NCBI GenBank assembly: GCA_036426205.1
Contig: CM071568.1
Coordinates: forward strand, 228,310,897 to 228,374,896
Length of the DNA: 64,000 bases
DNA from: Ascaphus truei
Lineage: Eukaryota; Chordata; Amphibia; Anura; Ascaphidae
Direction: 5' to 3'
Below are positions 24,495-36,336 of the stretch, one piece after another. Each line of letters starts with the position of its first letter. The first letter of the stretch is position 1. Position numbers and translations under genes: made by a program. Under the pieces are notes generated by a model that was given only the letters and a program-made list of their open reading frames with translations, was not told where the DNA came from and did not search any database.

Positions 24495-24730
24495 TCTGCC
24501 CATTGATGATGATGATTGTATTGTATGTATTGTATGTCTTTATTTATATAGCGCCATTAATGTACATAGCGCTTCACAGTAGTAATACATGTGGTAATCG
24601 AATAAATAACAGATAATATAAATAACCGATCATGGGAATAAGTGCTTTAGACATAAACATAACATTAAGGAAGAGGAGTCCCTGCCCCGAGGAGCTTACA
24701 ATCTAATTGGTAGGTAGGGAGAACGTACAG
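24495..24730 (-). mobile_element. L2/CR1-type LINE 3' end
   Basis: Read on the minus strand it contains TTAGATTGTAAGCTCCTCGG, GGCAGGGACTCCT and GTGAAGCGCTATGTACATTA, then GCGCTATATAAATAAAGA, ending in TGTAT/TACAA tandem units (24495-24545). This is the layout of vertebrate L2-type 3' untranslated ends with their short tandem tail. No ORF is attached. Confidence 0.75.
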
Positions 24731-25013
24731 AGACAGTAGGAGGGAGTTCTGGTAAGTGCGTCTGCAGGGGGCCAAGCTTTATGTATCATGTGTTCAGAAT
24801 ATCCACAGTGCTACTCATATGCTTCTTTAAGCAAGTGTGTCTTAAAGGTGGATAGAGAGGGTGCTAGTCGGGTACTGAGGGGAAGGGCATTACTATATCA
24901 TTATTACAGTACAGTATCAGTATTACATTATTAATAGTTTAGTTTTTGTAGTTTTAATAGTGATAATGGTAATAATAATGTATAAACGGTATTTGTAAGA
25001 CAAAAATATATCC

Positions 25014-25254
25014 CAGTGAAGCAGCCTTCCCAAAATCAGAGTAAAACACTACTCACAAATTTGCTTGCAGAAAGGTATCCAATTTATTACAGAAACAAGA
25101 CCGTGAAAACAGCGACGTCTCAGGTCCAAAGAAAGGTCTGTGTTGGACCTGAGACATCCCTGTTGTTTCTGTCTTGTTTCTGTAATAAATTGGATACCTT
25201 TCTGCAAGCAAATTTGTGAGTAGTGTTCTACTCTGATTTTGGGAAGGCTGCTTT
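25014..25254. repeat. Foldback repeat with paired degenerate hammerhead-like motifs
   Basis: Arms about 25014-25117 and 25147-25254 are inverted copies; shared words include AAATTTGCTTGCAGAAAGG and CCAATTTATTACAGAAACAA. Near the centre, on the plus strand, come AAAGAA, AGGTC/GGACCT as a stem, then GAGAC. The mirrored half has a similar set. These look like decayed hammerhead-type motifs (GAAAC changed to GAGAC). Confidence 0.8.
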
Positions 25255-25720
25255 AGCCTTCATTGGGATATATTTTTTTCTTAAAGTTGTTCAGTGCTGG
25301 CTGCACTTGCAGTACTCTTTCCCTCTGAGACTTTCCCCCTCCCATTTTTTCTGGGTTTTTTCTGTTAAACCTGTAACCTGTATTTGTAAAATTATTTGGA
25401 TAAAAGCTATGCAACAAAAGACAAAAATACCCAATGCTACATCAAATGTGACACAATACACAGTTAAATACTTCAACACTCCAGGATTTAAGCTCACCCC
25501 ACACCATTTTTTAAGTAGCAGGTTTTTCCATGCACCTGTGCAGTACAGGTCTATTAAGACCCTTCTCCCTCCACAGCAGAGGTAAATGAGAATTTTCACA
25601 GGTAGTGTTAGGACCTGCGTACTGGTCGTGCTGTGAAATGGCTGCCGGCTCATAATGCTTTGGCCAAAGGATTTAACTAAATGACCCTTACTCATGAGAA
25701 TACTAACATTAAAGATTATA
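25229..25720 (+). repeat. Dispersed repeat, family A copy 2
   Basis: The first part (25229-25447) recurs nearly unchanged at 28459-28675. The later part (25600-25690) matches 330-420 on the opposite strand. The 120-134 codon frames here recur in the other copy only because the DNA does, and show no recognised domain. Confidence 0.8.
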
Positions 25721-26484
25721 AATGTCCCACTGGCTTATATCTCCTTTACAGGTAAGAAGAATACTACAATATGTGTGTAACAATAGAGAGAGATGGACAC
25801 AGCACAATCATTATTTTATAATACTGCTGTATTAAAGGTTACTTTTTTCACAAATTCAAGTTTAATTAAAAATATATATATATATATATTGCTATAAAAT
25901 ATATAGCATCTTTGGATATGTCATGGCTTTTAATATTTTTTTAAATTTTTTTAGATATATTTTTCCTAAATGTTCATACTAGGACCTTCACACTGAGTGA
26001 CTGAACATGGCAACGCTGAAGTCACAACAATTATACTGATGCTAATTTAGGCTTCTGCCTATTCATTCCTGACATTGTAAATTGTGTTTCATTAACACCT
26101 TGATTTAGGCTTCTTGCAGCTGAACATAGTGATCTCATGTATGATTTGTAAGCTTTTAAATGCTCCTCTTGAGAAGCTTGTAGAAGCAATGCTGCTTCAA
26201 GCAATTATTTTAATCTCAGGGTTCTATGTATAAAACGTTGCTAAAAGCTATTTTGTCATAAAATTGATGCACAGAAGAATAACAAATCCATGCATCTTAG
26301 TATGCCAATGTAGAGGAGCAATTTTGATGCGGTGCGGCACTTTGGGGGCTGTCGGTGGCACACATATGCAAATAGCACTGTATGTATAAAATGTTTGTGA
26401 GTAATGCGCCACTTTTGTGCGACAAACGTGTCAAAGTCGTCTGTTGCATTTTTCTTGTCGTAAAAGACAAATGCAAGTAGATGA
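25721..26484. other. No gene recognised
   Basis: AT-rich; a short (AT)n run lies near 25870-25890. Confidence 0.55.
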
Positions 26485-26550
26485 AAACAATTCTTAATGT
26501 ATTCATACAGTATATATATATATACTGTATGAATACATTAAGAATTGTTT
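26485..26550. repeat. Perfect 66-bp palindrome
   Basis: 26485-26510 and 26525-26550 are exact inverted copies of each other around a TATATATATATATA centre. Confidence 0.95.
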
Positions 26551-26569
26551 ATATATACAAAATTATTGT

Positions 26570-26617
26570 ATTATCTATATATATAATCTATCTAACTAAC
26601 TAATATTATATATATAT

Positions 26618-26654
<37 letters not shown>

Positions 26655-26690
26655 ATCATATATATATATATATATCATCCTCGCTACGTT
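26570..26690. repeat. (AT)n tract
   Basis: TATATA runs broken by CTATCTAACTAACT and TCATATA. A CT-rich stretch follows to about 26840. Confidence 0.95.
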
Positions 26691-26844
26691 AGCTCGTTTT
26701 TTTGTCCGCTCGCTTTCTCTCCTCGCTCTCTCCCTCTCTCTCTAACCTCCCCCTTTTGGACGAGACTTTCCCGCCGCCTCTATGGGCCTCTCTTACTTCC
26801 TCTCTTCCTCACACGCCTCTCCCCTCCCGTCCCCTGGCCACCAC

Positions 26845-27635
26845 TGCGCACAAATCAATCAATCCCTGGAGAAGTACCTGAGATGTTTTATATCCGATTT
26901 CCAGGATGATTGGGCTCAACTCCTCTCTTGGGCAGAGTATGCCGTCAATTCTGCAAAAAACGAGTCCACCCGGGAGTCACCCTTCTTTATAAATTATGGG
27001 TTCCACCCTCCCTGTCTTCCCATTACAAACATTCCTTCTGGAGTACCAGCCATAGATGAACGCATTTCTTCCCTCCAAACCGCATGGTCCAGGATTCAGT
27101 CTACCCTTCTCAACTCCTCCCGCAGATCGAAATTACAGGCCGATCGTCGTCGTCGTTCGGCGCCCAGTTACAAAGCAGGGGATTTGGTATGGCTCTCCTC
27201 TAGGAATATCCACCTCAAGGTACCATCTCCTAAACTGGCACCTAAGTTCCTGGGACCCTTCCCTATTTGTGAACAAATCAATCCTGTGGCATTCCGGCTC
27301 CAACAACCACCCAGTATGAAGATTCCCAATGTCTTTCATGTGTCCCTCTTAAAACCATTTATCTCCAGTCACTTCTTTCCGGATCAGACTCGTAAACCGG
27401 ATCCCATTACTGTACAAAATAACGAGGAATACGAAGTTCACTCTCTTTTGGATTCTCGCCTATCCAGGGGTCAGCTCCAGTTCTTGGTGCAGTGGAAGGG
27501 CTTTGGCCCTGAAGAGAGATCCTGGGTACCTTCAAAGGACATTCATGCCCCGGCCCTTCTTAAGTCCTTCAGGAAGAAGTTTCCAGAGAAACCGTTCTTG
27601 GACCGTCCTGAGGCCGTTCCTGAAGAGGGGGGTAC
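26845..27635 (+). pseudogene. pol: Chromodomain Ty3/gypsy integrase C-terminal fragment
   Basis: The 3' end of a gypsy-type pol gene. The open frame runs from an upstream ATG at 26782 in unrelated CT-rich DNA to 28098 inside the LTR, but the homologous part starts near 26845. It holds the last part of the integrase core (NQSLEKYLRCF, WAEYAVNSAKN), the C-terminal GPF-type module (KFLGPFPICEQINPVAFRL), and a chromodomain at about 27427-27590 (LQFLVQWKGFGPEERSWVP). In chromoviruses that domain steers integration to marked chromatin. Protease, RT, RNase H and the rest of integrase are missing, and the conserved Glu motif just before NQSL is lost at the truncation point. Dead fragment; the retained frame has no stop. 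Confidence 0.88.
27622..27635 (+). promoter_or_regulatory. Polypurine tract of the chromodomain gypsy
   Basis: GAAGAGGGGGGTAC directly precedes the LTR; in Ty3/gypsy elements this primes plus-strand DNA synthesis. Confidence 0.75.
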
Positions 27636-28458
27636 TGTCAGGAATCGGCGTTCTCGCTTCCCACACAGAGCACTCCCTCTCCGCAGGGAGCCCCTGGACA
27701 CACAAAACAATCCTGCCTTACCGGCCTCCACGGCTCCTCACCCCTGCCGCCGTCGCGGGATCACTCCCCTCGGCGATTCCTCTGCTCAGCGCCGGGCGCG
27801 CCCACGCCCTCCTGCACGCACACCTACACGCATGCCAGCCTCAGACGTTATGTGCATGCATTCCCAGCTTACAGAGCACATGCCTAACAGAGCACTTTTA
27901 ACCACTGCTCCTGCAGTGAGGCGTCGCCCCCAAGCATCACACAGTTCCATGCAAATCAATGATTACACTCAGCTGGGCTGTAACACCTCCCTCCTATCAG
28001 GGAGGACTCCTTGCAGTCCTCCAAGCCTGCCCCCTTTTCCCATTGGCCTGCCCAGCTTTATTATGCCTGTGCTTCCCATCACTCGTCGCTCGACATAGTT
28101 CTGTATGGAAGCATTTGACTACTCTCTCAGTGACTCCTCAGGTATTGACGCGGATTGGATGACTACCGCCTCTGGCTCTTGACTTCGGCTCTACTTGGAC
28201 TTCGTGACTTCTGGCATCCCTGTAACACGGCTTATACCTTCGACCATCCGCAACTCTCCAATCCCTGATCTTGGCAACGGCAATAACTACTCCTCCTCTA
28301 CTACCGGTACCGGCAAGTATTGTCTTCCTTACTATACCTGGCCTGGCAACACTAACACCACACTCCGGACGCGCTCCCTTTGCTGCGGGTGCGTGTATCC
28401 CTACGTCCCACCTCAGCACAGGGGACGGGTCTGGTCTGCGGGCAGCACCGGCGTAACA
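27636..28458 (+). mobile_element. 3' LTR of the chromodomain gypsy
   Basis: Starts TGTCAGGAATCGG right after the polypurine tract and ends GGCGTAACA: 823 bp with TG...CA ends. The next bases (CTACT...) belong to the family A repeat, so the element had inserted into a copy of that family. The 5' LTR and most of the body are gone. Confidence 0.85.
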
Positions 28459-28675
28459 CTACTCTGATTTTGGGAAGGCTGCTATAGCTTTCATTGGGAT
28501 ATATTTTTTTCTTAAAGTTGTTCAGTGCTGGCTGCACTTGCAGTACTCTTTCCCTCTGAGACTTTCTCCCTCCCATTTTTTCTGGGTTTTTTCTGTTAAA
28601 CCTGTAACCTGTATTTGTAAAATAATTTGGATAAAAGCTATGCAACAAAAGACAAAAATACCCAATGCTACATCC
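28459..28675 (+). repeat. Dispersed repeat, family A copy 3
   Basis: Close copy of 25229-25447, starting CTACTCTGATTTTGGGAAGG at the LTR border and ending in an (AT)n run at 28676-28694. Confidence 0.9.
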
Positions 28676-29898
28676 AATATATATATATATATATACTCAC
28701 ACACACACATATGATGCACAATATACAAAGGATAAGAAACCGTGTGCCAAATGTAAGAACATGAGCAAAGATGAAATGACATATAGTACCCACATATGCT
28801 GCTAATGATTTTAGGCAAGAAATAGATTTTTTTTACGCAATGCATTCTTTGAACTTATTATTAAAAAACTATTCTTTATCTATAACCCCCTTGGAGTCAA
28901 ATACTCAAAGCCCTGCTAAGCCACTTAAAATGATGGTAATCTCAATTAATATCATGGTAATAGAAATGCTGTATTCTCAAAGGAGAATAATTCAGTTAAA
29001 GCAGTATTTATTTGTGTGTTTTCCTAAAATATATAAACTGAAGGGTGTATGTGGATATGTGGATGGTGAACATTCTCCATCCACCAATAGTTCACTTTGG
29101 AGCACACATATGGGCTAAATATAAAATATGTATTTGTTTCTATTAAAAACTACAATTAACACATTTATACTTCAGCAAATCAAAAGGAAGGTAGATGAAC
29201 AGTCAGTAGGCATTATCCAGTACCACAGACTATCTTGAGATTTGCTTGATTGTTGGTATAAATCCTCACAAATATTAGGTATATAATCAATTGAGATTTG
29301 GCTCTGTAGTGGACTGCTGCTGTAGCGCCTAATTCCTGTTCACGTGTCTTTCGAGTGAATCTTCCCCCCCCCCCCACAAATATGCTTCTTTTTCTGTGTT
29401 TAACCTAAAAAGTTCACAGGCATGCAGCCCATCTCTCGGTGGGGATCAGAGGTGTTAGGTCGTTCCTCAAGTCCCTTTTAAACAACAATAATTGTATATC
29501 ATTATAGGTGTAATCTTGTTGAGCGGTTGTACCCTACTTTTTGTATATAGTAGATTCTTAAAATATATAGTTTAAAATGTTTAATCTTGTCCTTTCAGGG
29601 TGTTTTTATTTTTTAAATATGGAGCTTTGTTCTAGAGATATGAGCAGTTGAAATATTAAGTGTCCAGGAAGTCAAAATGGATGTCTTCCCAGAGTCCACT
29701 GCAGGTAACCATGGTAATCTCAGATGCTAAAGAAAGAGCCGGACATGCTCAGGGGGCAACTAACAATATATATGGTAAACTAATATAGGCTACCAAATGT
29801 GGAGTTATCATTGCATCGTTAATCAACTAAGTTCACTCAGGGACTTATTAATGTTACGTTATTGAAGTCATACATTAGCTAAACTTGGTGTCACTCAT
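28676..29898. other. No gene recognised
   Basis: AT-rich sequence with a poly-C run near 29366. Nothing assignable. Confidence 0.55.
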
Positions 29899-29906
29899 AT
29901 CCAGAC

Positions 29907-30277
29907 TAGAGATTGGCGAATCCACCCAAATTAATTTCCCGGATTTTCGCTGATGTTACCCCTAAAATCCATTTTGCAGTGTAAAATCCACAAACGGATT
30001 TGGGTGGTTTCAATCCGCACAGATTCCTCAAAATCCGCCATTGGATACAACCCGTGGATGGATTTGTAGGATCCAATCCACGGATTCAGCAATCCATTGG
30101 CAGACTCTTACAAATCCGTCCATCGGTTGCGGAATCCGCAGTGTAGTGGTAATGATAAAAAGATCCGCAAAATGCAAATTGCCCTTTTTGAGATTGACCC
30201 GCTGAAATCCGCGGACCAAAGGAACTGGCCAATGCACTGCGGATCCAAATCCGCTAAGAAAAATTCGCCCTTCTCTA
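29907..30277. mobile_element. hAT-type MITE
   Basis: Termini TAGAGATTGGCGAAT (left) and, reverse-complemented, TAGAGAAGGGCGAAT (right) are hAT-like. The flanking 8-mers are ATCCAGAC and ATCAAGAC (7/8), matching the 8-bp hAT target duplication. The interior repeats AATCCGC/GGATTT words. No transposase. Confidence 0.8.
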
Positions 30278-30285
30278 ATCAAGAC

Positions 30286-32107
30286 CTTGAAATAGTGCTT
30301 TTGCAGTATCTAGATGGTGGTAACGCCATAGTTAGGTATTAATTTTCAGCCTTTATTTCCATCTCCTCTTTCTCTCAACTCATGCAAAAGATCCGCAGTA
30401 TTTGGGGTCTGGATCAGAGCAACACCAAGATTTAACATAGCGTTAGTGGAAGATAATGCAAAATTATGCAACAATAACATTACATTAAACCTATGCTAAT
30501 GAGATTTTATTTCAGACATTGATTTTGCATATAATTAGCTATGAGGATATCATGTAAACTTGGGAGAAAATAACATCTGTTACTGTTTCAGGTAACATCA
30601 GGCTCTGATGTAATAGAGCTTTGACCATCTGGCCTGTATTCTCTTTATCAATGGCAGGTATAGGGGGGTGATTTCCATAACACTGTCAGCTGAGCATTCT
30701 ACCCGGACACTATTTCGCATTCACTCAAGATAAATGCAGTATAGCTTAACTTGCCTACTTACAAATCTTAATATAAACTTTGATCACTGAAATTTGATTA
30801 TTCGGTATTTAAATCATTTATTCTGTGATCGAGGTAGTGATTTGATATTGGGCTTGATTAAAGGGGTGTCCAACCATTCTAAACCATGGGTCGAAGCCTT
30901 TACAAAATATATTTTAAATGGTTTATAGAATATAGATCCTTATTCCTATCTGAAAAAGCAAATATTTTGGTTTATGAATAAAACAACAAATAATACTCAG
31001 GAGCACCAAGTACCATTCCATTTTGACCACTGATTGTATTTAGTAGCAAAAGATTTTAGCGCACAAGGAGGAATAAATTGAAAACATTTGTGCAAGATTT
31101 GGATGTCATCAAACATATTAGCAATTCAGATCTATGCTTCATATGTAAATTATTGGACTCCACTGGGTACCTTAGATGTTCAAAGTCTGCTGCAAGGCTC
31201 CGCTTTTGTTAATTATTATTTAATATTGTCAAATCCCACCGCTGGCAGCAGAGCTTTTTACAATTTGGCAAAAGTGTTCCTTGCAATATGCTAGTTTAGC
31301 AGTCAGCAAAAATAAATGATTTCAGCTATCTTGGAAGAAACCCTCATGGGACAGAAAGAAAAAGTAAGATTAAGCTTTTCTTTTCTTTGTTAATCACTTG
31401 TGGGATAAGTGTATTTAACGAAATGAGGATAACACATTTAAAGGGTCACATGCAATGTACAGTATCACAGTGAGATTAGTTTTATTCCTGGTGCACCATT
31501 AGGTTTATGTATTACTAAACTGGTAGTTACATACCTGTGAAGTATATTTATAAAAATGTAACTTGTTATCTACAGTGACATAACAGTGAATCAGTTGGTT
31601 TTTTTGGACTCTGAATTGCACTTATATAACAGTATATATTGTTATTGGCTGAAAAATGACAACAAATTCTATCGTTGCTACTCTCCTACAAATTATGCAA
31701 AAAATGTGAACAACAAGAATTAGCCATCTCCTCTTCTCTGGTTTAAAATTAATTACAATTATTAAATAGTAATAGAGCTGGACATGTATTACTTATGTAT
31801 ATAGCTATACTCATTTCAGAGATACTGTACTGTATTATCCTACAAGGATCAATATTACTGAAACTTGGTGGTTCAGCACCAAAAAATAGCATTGTAATAG
31901 AAAATCTCTGATTTTATCAGTGAGACTCCACTAATGCTAAAATCAGTGAGGCAGACTCTACAGTAAGTTGGAGTTGACATGCCTGGTTATCCCCTACGTC
32001 AGTGTTTCTTTTCCTGTCTTTAAGGAACTCCAGCCAGACCAGAGTTTCGGAATAATGAACAGGAAGCATATGTGCTGGCATGTACAGATGTGGGGTATTG
32101 CTTCTGC
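30286..32107. other. No gene recognised
   Basis: AT-rich sequence without recognisable features. Confidence 0.55.
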
Positions 32108-32190
32108 TGGTGTGGTATAGTGAGATATTCTGTGATATTCTGTTTTATCCCTCCCATTGAATCTTATGGAAATGCTGTGATATTCTACAG
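32108..32190 (+). repeat. Small dispersed repeat, family C copy 2
   Basis: Matches the reverse complement of 10570-10660. Confidence 0.55.
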
Positions 32191-32212
32191 TATGTTAAAT
32201 TGCTATATTTAA

Positions 32213-32338
32213 GTAATAATCCCAGAAGAACAGGGCATTACTGGACAATAATGTCCTGGCTGGAAGTTTCTTCTAGGACTTTTAACTCAGCCAGGGCATT
32301 ATTTGGCAGTAATGCCTTTCTTCTGAGGGGATTATTAC
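32213..32338. repeat. Inverted repeat with ~50-bp arms
   Basis: Arms 32213-32262 and 32289-32338 pair (TAATAATCCC with GGGATTATTA; GGGCATTACTG with CAGTAATGCC). It may be the core of a small DNA element. Related words appear again near 32745-32800. Confidence 0.75.
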
Positions 32339-32498
32339 TATTATAGGCTAAATGGATGTTTTTTTCAAAAATAATATAGACACTTTTGTATACTGTAGTT
32401 ATGTTAATTTTTATAAACATGATATCACACACAGACATGCTCCATAGTCACACCCATAGTAACTCTCCTTTCTCTTCAGTCTCTGCTGTGCGGGGCTC

Positions 32499-32610
32499 AT
32501 GCACACGCACACACACGCACACACACGCACACACACGCACACACGCACACGCACACGCACACACACACGTGCGCCCACGCACACACGTGCGCCCACGCAC
32601 ACACATGCTC
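32499..32610. repeat. (CA)n/(CACG)n microsatellite
   Basis: CACACG units and two GTGCGCCCACGCACACAC segments. Confidence 0.93.
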
Positions 32611-35600
32611 ACAGGAAAGGGTTGGAGTTAGTGTCTGGCTGCTGCCTGCTATCCTATCCCCTCCCCTGTCTGAGAGCTGCTCTCATTCACTGTATGACAA
32701 GTGAAAGCTGATTGGCTAGAATTGAAAACTTGGCAATTGAGGCCATTACTGGATGAATAATGCTTAGAAATCACCCAATCCGCTTTCAGAATTGAAGGGA
32801 TTATCAGAGTTTCCACCTACAGTATAATCTGCTGTATTAATATGTACAATAAAGGTGACTACATCTGTATATTATTTGTGGAATGTGTGATTGTTTGCTC
32901 ATCTCTAACACGGACTAAAGAGTCCCAATGAGAAGACTGATACACTTTGCCCTGCGCAAATCAGTATTCCTCTACTCTGACTATGCATGGGAGGGGAAGT
33001 CTAAAATTAATTAAGAGTTAATATTGCTACTTTGTGCTGTATCCCCAATCATTTTATGATACTGTAGCATTTCTGTTGTTACTCAAGTATTTTTCAAGTG
33101 ACACATTTATATAAAAAAGAATGATTGTGATGAAATAGGTGGCGGGCATGGGTAATCAACCTGTTTAGGCACTGGTCTAAATTAAACCAAAGATAAATTC
33201 TGAGAACTGTAGGCAAGAGTAAGCTACTGTATACCAAATGGAGGAATATTTTGTATACATGATAAATAATGCTAAAGTTAATTATACTTTCCTTCTGCAG
33301 CCCCTCAGCAAGCGTGCACTGATGTTTCTTTCCAAAGACACAGCGGGTATTCTCTGAAGTGATTTGTTTAGCTATTTGAGTAATCTGATTGACAGAACAT
33401 CTGTGGGCACTTTCTAATCACCATTAAATTGCTTATTTTCATGTATATATTCCAAAGTCTTATTTACAGAGTCTACTTCTTGGCAACCACTGCCAATCAT
33501 TTAACTTGGCAATAAAGCATTTCTTTGAGATTTTATAAAATAAAAGCCAGAAACAAATGAGAACCCTACACAGACTAATCATTTGAGCATTATATTTTTT
33601 ACTTTATTAGATCCAAGATCTCTGGATAGTACAGCAATATTCATCTGAAAGCTTGAATAAACCAAACTAATTTTGGTAAAATGTCTATCTCTAATGTTTG
33701 CTTTTGATGTATGAGACGTGAATGTGCTCACAAGTGGTATTTTTTATTTGCTGTACTTTTGATGTACAAAATATATCCAGTGCTCTGCTGAAAACTTAGT
33801 AGGACAAAATGCTAACTCCCAAAAATCTTAGTATACATGTACTGCACCGACACACTTTATTCGAGCAAATACCCAGTATGTACCTGGCAGATACCTGGAA
33901 TGCGCCGCTCCTCACCTCTGACAAGCCCCGTTGCGTTTGCCTTCCCAGCCTGGGTTCATGCCTGGCTGACGGGCGGCTGATCTGTTAAATGATAATGATT
34001 AGGATTTAATAGGCTGCAATGCTTCGCGTGTCTACCAGATGGCATAAATTCATGAATTGTAATGCATTATATATATATATACTGTGCAGTTTTGCAGCCA
34101 GCGGGAATAAAATGCTTCAATCCCTGCTTGGAAAATACCTCAATGCACTCGGGCAGAAAACAGTCACAAACCTCAATACACCCGGGTATACCCGAATTCG
34201 TGGGACTAGCCGAGCTCGAATAAAGTGTGTCGCCAGTGTAAATAAATAATTATTTATGAAAATAGGATATTTTGCATATATATTTGTAATTGACCTAACA
34301 TGATAGGACATAGATGAAGAGGACATACAGTAGATGAAGACATAGATGATAACAGTGTTTATTGACATTTAGTCCATCTTGATTTTGGAGTGTGCCAATT
34401 TTAGAAGGCCGTAGACACACGATCACAAATTAAAGAAGCAATCCATCTTAACTAACCTCTATTTTTTATACAGTACCTGGCAGTCCTCCAGAACTGAACA
34501 TTCTTTTTCGGTCCAAGAGATACATACTGTTGAAGTTACTGGTATTGGGATTTAAGTGTCCATTCAATAGGAAGCCACAACCGATGATGTTGCAGCTTCC
34601 TATTGGCCCAAGATGTGGCAGCTATTTTTGTTTTGCTGGAGGAAGAGTTAAACCTGATACTGCACCGATAAGTATCTCAGAAACTGGTGGGTCCTCACAG
34701 ATGAAAATAGTAGCTCCTTTAAGAGGATGAAATCAAAATAAACCAATGCACAAGTGAAGTAGCAACTGTTACATCTATATTGTGAATGGAAACAAACACT
34801 TTGTCTTGGGACTTTTATCAGGATAATTGAACAATAATTACCCTTTACAACATGAATTTGACTTAAATGAAATTCGTTTCTAGGAGCTACTATACAGGAG
34901 CTTTAGATACCTTAATGGTATTTAATTAATTAATTCTTATTTTGTTGCCTTGAAACTCTCATATTGATACAGTAAAAGCTTACACAATGCAGTAAAAAAA
35001 TGTATGATTTCAAAACCAATGAAGCAATTAGAACCATGTGCTACATGTTGGAATCTATCAAACACTGTGGCATGACTTGCAATGTACAAACCTATATATA
35101 ACAAAACGTAATCCAGGATTACACTGAGACTCACAATAAAAGGAAAAATTGGGCTATTACAATAAATAGCATCATATCATATTTATCAAAGAAAAAAAAT
35201 CCCATTACTATCCAGTGTTTGTATTTGTGCTCCACTCGTGCACCCACAATGTTGGTTTAGTAAACAAATAAAATATGAAGCCTGTGGAGTCCTTGAAAAT
35301 TCCAAAATGTGTTTTTAACACTCTGGTTAACAGCCCCGAAAGTCAGCACAAATATTTGTGGTCATTTCGGATATTAATAGTAGGGGATTTGATCTATGTT
35401 CAATGACATACAATAATTGAGGGAGGTGAAGGTTAATAGGAGTGTTCACTGGCTAAACAGTCAGTGAGTGGCTAGGATTACCAGAAAACTTGATCAGTAT
35501 AACAGATATTATCTCAGAGGTCATCTCAAAGTAGAGTATGTCAATCTGTTCCTCTGGTAGCATTGAAGAAACCATAGTATTAGCAAAATTGTAACCAAAA

Positions 35601-36336
35601 GAGGTCCGGAATTCCAACATACCTATACACAAGCAGTAATGTAGATAACATACATTTTACCAACTTTAATTTACTTGAATGATAAATACATAATAATTGG
35701 ACAAATAGCAGCTTTTCAGTATTGTTTGCCCAATGTATTTGCATTACAGTATGTTTTAATGCGCATAATCCCTTCTTGGGTACAGATTTTGGTTTATTTT
35801 GCAGGGTTAACTGGCTGTAGTAGTTTGTTACAGAACTGATAAAAATCAGAATGTCCAACAATGGTGTTCTGGCGAGTAACAGATGCAAAAACACATAAAT
35901 GCATCCACACCTAAAGCAGGCTGCCCAAGCTACTCAGACATCAGATGGTGTTTGTAATGCAGATATCAAAATCATGGGCTTGCAAGTTTCAGCATTCTAA
36001 AATGTAAGAAATATCCCTGAATGTACAGTAGTTTTATTCTCCTGCTCTTCTTTCATACAGCATCTCCCCTTTGGCCTCACGTCATGACACACCATGCGTG
36101 CCTTCTTTTCTGCAAATATAGCCCTGTCTACTTATACAGTATATCCCTTTTATCTCTCTTCTCCTTTGTGTCTCTCCTTAATAGTAATACTCCTTTTTTA
36201 TTGTATCTTGTGTATTCTGCCCTTATCTCTCCTCATGACCCCCCCCCCCCCAACTTCTGCATCATTATTATTTAATGTGTTATCCTTGGCTAACATTGGA
36301 AAATATTCTATATATCAGCACATCAGTATGGGTTAT
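32611..36336. other. No gene recognised
   Basis: Long AT-rich stretch. I see no domain-bearing frame, RNA gene or clear element ends. A poly-C run lies at 36240-36250. Confidence 0.5.

Noticed and set aside
27636..28098. C-terminal third of the 438-codon frame
   Set aside because: It reads through the LTR; the real pol homology ends near 27635.
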